DNA from: a bacterium
Lineage (GTDB): Bacteria > Patescibacteriota > Minisyncoccia > UBA6257 > GWB1-50-10
Length of the DNA stretch: 52,927 bases
NCBI GenBank assembly: GCA_027310365.1
Contig: DAIDAY010000003.1
Location: 1-52,927, forward strand
Direction of reading: 5' to 3'
This document shows positions 51,872-52,927 of the stretch, piece by piece. Made by a program: the position numbers and the translations under genes. Every line of letters begins with the position of its first letter. The first letter of the stretch is position 1. The notes beneath the pieces were generated by a model. That model was not told the DNA's origin. It ran no database searches and saw only the letters and a list, made by a program, of their open reading frames with translations.

Positions 51872-52008
51872 CAACTCGCAACTAATAAGCTGCTGAGGGG
51901 ACGAATTCAGTACTGTTGCAAAGGCTAAGACTTGGGCGTTGCCCCGGAAACAGCCTGAGCAGCGGATACTGGGTGAACACTAGCGCGTTTAGAAGAAAAC
52001 AAGACTTC

Positions 52009-52686
52009 CTATTCCCCTCCTTCTTTCCGGCGCCAGCTTTCTATTTCCTTGTGGTTACCGGAGAGGAGAACCTGCGGGACTTTCCACTTCCCGAATTTTT
52101 CCGGGCGAGTGTACACCGGATATGATCCCTTGATATTCTCCAAAGATTCGTATTTTCCCAAGACTCCCGGCAGATAGCGACTAACAGCTTCAGTCACCAT
52201 CAGGGCTGGTAATTCCCCCCCCGAAAGAATAAAACCGCCGACGGAAATTTCTTCGTCGGCAACATGCGCCGCCACGCGCTCATCGACACCTTCATACCGC
52301 CCGCAAATAAAAATAATATCCTCGTATTTCAACAGGCGCGTTGCATCTTTTTGAGCAAATTCCTTTCCTCTGGTTGAAAATAAAATAATCCGCGTTTTCG
52401 CTTTTTTGGATTTTGATATTTTGATTTGTTGAGGATTTTGGATTTTGGATTGAGGGTTTAAAATCGAACTGATTGCCGCCACAAGCGGTTCAACCCTGAG
52501 AACCATCCCCGGACCGCCGCCGAAGGGGCGATCGTCAACTTTCTTGTGTTTCCCTAACCCGAACTTCCGGAGGTTCACCAAGTCAAATGTTATTATTTTT
52601 TTTTTCTCTGCCCGTCCCAAAATGGAACTATGCAGATAGTTGTCGATCGCCTCGGGAAAAAGCGTAATGATGTGGAAGGTGAGCAT
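52009..52686 (-). CDS. trmD: tRNA (guanine-N1)-methyltransferase
   Basis: Methylates G37 of tRNAs to m1G, which keeps the reading frame. The 225-residue SPOUT enzyme has FHIITLFPEAI, the PFGGGPGMV loop, the SAM-binding knot (IFICGRYEGVDERV, EEISVGGFILSGGELPALMVTEAVSR), and YTRPEKF. It carries an in-frame insert of about 20 residues between PLVAAISS and AKTRIILFSTRG, reading ILNPQSKIQNPQQIKISKSKK, which comes from an AATCCAAAATCC tandem tract. The insert lies in a surface linker, so the enzyme may tolerate it. It is monocistronic as seen. Confidence 0.95.
   Translation of the reverse strand: MLTFHIITLFPEAIDNYLHSSILGRAEKKKIITFDLVNLRKFGLGKHKKVDDRPFGGGPGMVLRVEPLVAAISSILNPQSKIQNPQQIKISKSKKAKTRIILFSTRGKEFAQKDATRLLKYEDIIFICGRYEGVDERVAAHVADEEISVGGFILSGGELPALMVTEAVSRYLPGVLGKYESLENIKGSYPVYTRPEKFGKWKVPQVLLSGNHKEIESWRRKEGGE
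52387..52460. repeat. A-rich low-complexity tract inside trmD
   Basis: On the minus strand CCCTCAATCCAAAATCCA, AAATCCTCAACAAATC, AAAATATCAAAATCC and AAAAAAGCG, read in frame as the trmD insert. Similar words occur at 8140-8185, 26908-27020 and 28923-28985. Confidence 0.6.
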
Positions 52687-52783
52687 GCAACCCTTATTCT
52701 AACCCGGATGGCGCGAGAGAGAAAGAGGCAGATGAAGAAAGTATTCCCAAACGAGTATTGCCGGAATAGGCATCATCACTGAG

Positions 52784-52835
52784 CCCGCCTGCGCAGGAAG
52801 GCGAAGAGGAAGAGGCGAGAAAACAACTGGGACTG
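52784..52835. repeat. Family F segment, second copy
   Basis: GCCCGCCTGCGCAGGAAGGC, GAAGAGGAAGAGGCGAG and AAAACAAC, the reverse complement of a segment at 3430-3490 with small differences. Confidence 0.5.
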
Positions 52836-52858
52836 GGACTGTGTTTGAATCCCGAACT

Positions 52859-52927
52859 CGCCTCAAAATTCAGTACCTACTGATTTTTGAGGCGACGGAG
52901 TGAAGCTCCGCATATTCTGCTGCGGAT
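52859..52927. repeat. Family C element, copy 4, cut by the window end
   Basis: Same flank (CGACGGAGTGAAGCTCCG, TATTCTGCTGCGGAT) as copies 1 and 2, but the leading stem-loop is inverted: CCTCAAAATTCAG-TACCTA-CTGATTTTTGAGG, the exact reverse complement of the copy 1 stem-loop. Confidence 0.75.

Noticed and set aside
51880-52008. 4.5S RNA, tmRNA or RNase P RNA in the gap before trmD
   Set aside because: None of the conserved cores (for example the GGAAGCAGCC-type SRP loop or the RNase P GAAAGTCCGG block) is visible on either strand.

Overview
The window reads as a chromosome segment of a Candidate Phyla Radiation (Patescibacteria) bacterium, most likely Parcubacteria. This rests on slimmed-down core proteins (a 372-aa DnaX, a 146-aa EF-Ts, a ThrRS without TGS domain), many short secreted or membrane proteins, a membrane-anchored HerA/VirD4-type ATPase, a pilin-like LamG protein, very tight operons with ATGA overlaps, and no biosynthetic genes beyond envelope and information processing. 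No rRNA, CRISPR array, integron or complete insertion sequence was seen. One tRNA gene, tRNA-Tyr(GTA), is present.

Layout. 1-420: a partial gene and the wreck of a LmbE-like gene. 0.4-3.2 kb: dnaX divergent from a PEBP/hypothetical/mpg operon, then a small membrane protein. 3.6-9.1 kb: dnaE, rnhB, murC. 9.7-21.2 kb: a long minus-strand envelope and cell-cycle run (scpA, scpB, dacA, mraY, amidohydrolase-like, ftsW, HExxH protein, murG, hypothetical, gltX, M23 peptidase, secreted protein). 21.2-31.3 kb: DoxX-like, ychF, Nudix, thrS, a 42-aa peptide, miaA, rpmF, nusB, tmk, rplK-nusG-secE, tsaC, PAP2-like. 31.5-41.8 kb: rpsR-ssb-rpsF-rpoC-rpoB-mltG-rodA on the minus strand. 42-49 kb: a Cys-motif envelope protein, tpiA, a glycosyltransferase-like gene, the ATPase, a hypothetical and a LamG/pilin-like protein. 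49.2-52.9 kb: tRNA-Tyr, a broken gene carrying a repeat, a small membrane protein, tsf, rpsB, trmD.

How the genes work together. MurC, MraY, MurG, FtsW, RodA, MltG, DacA and an M23 peptidase cover much of peptidoglycan synthesis and remodelling. DnaX, DnaE, SSB and RNase HII serve replication, ScpAB condensation, and RpoB/RpoC/NusB/NusG transcription. Ribosomal proteins, EF-Ts, two aminoacyl-tRNA synthetases, TrmD, MiaA and TsaC serve translation.

The most unusual content is between the genes. Several families of dispersed, GC-rich or palindromic elements (called A to F here) fill most gaps. Many are closed by a terminal stem of their own, unique to the locus, around inner sequence shared with other loci. 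A subset (family D and look-alikes) spans exactly from the stop codon of one gene to the start codon of the next. One element (B) sits inside another (A), one (E) interrupts a decayed gene, one (E) is entirely an ORF coupled to tmk, and one (C) supplies the C-terminus of a Nudix protein. A second theme is starts placed 5-9 nt after a -10 box, which predicts leaderless mRNAs. Everything was read by eye; no alignment, folding or database search was run.
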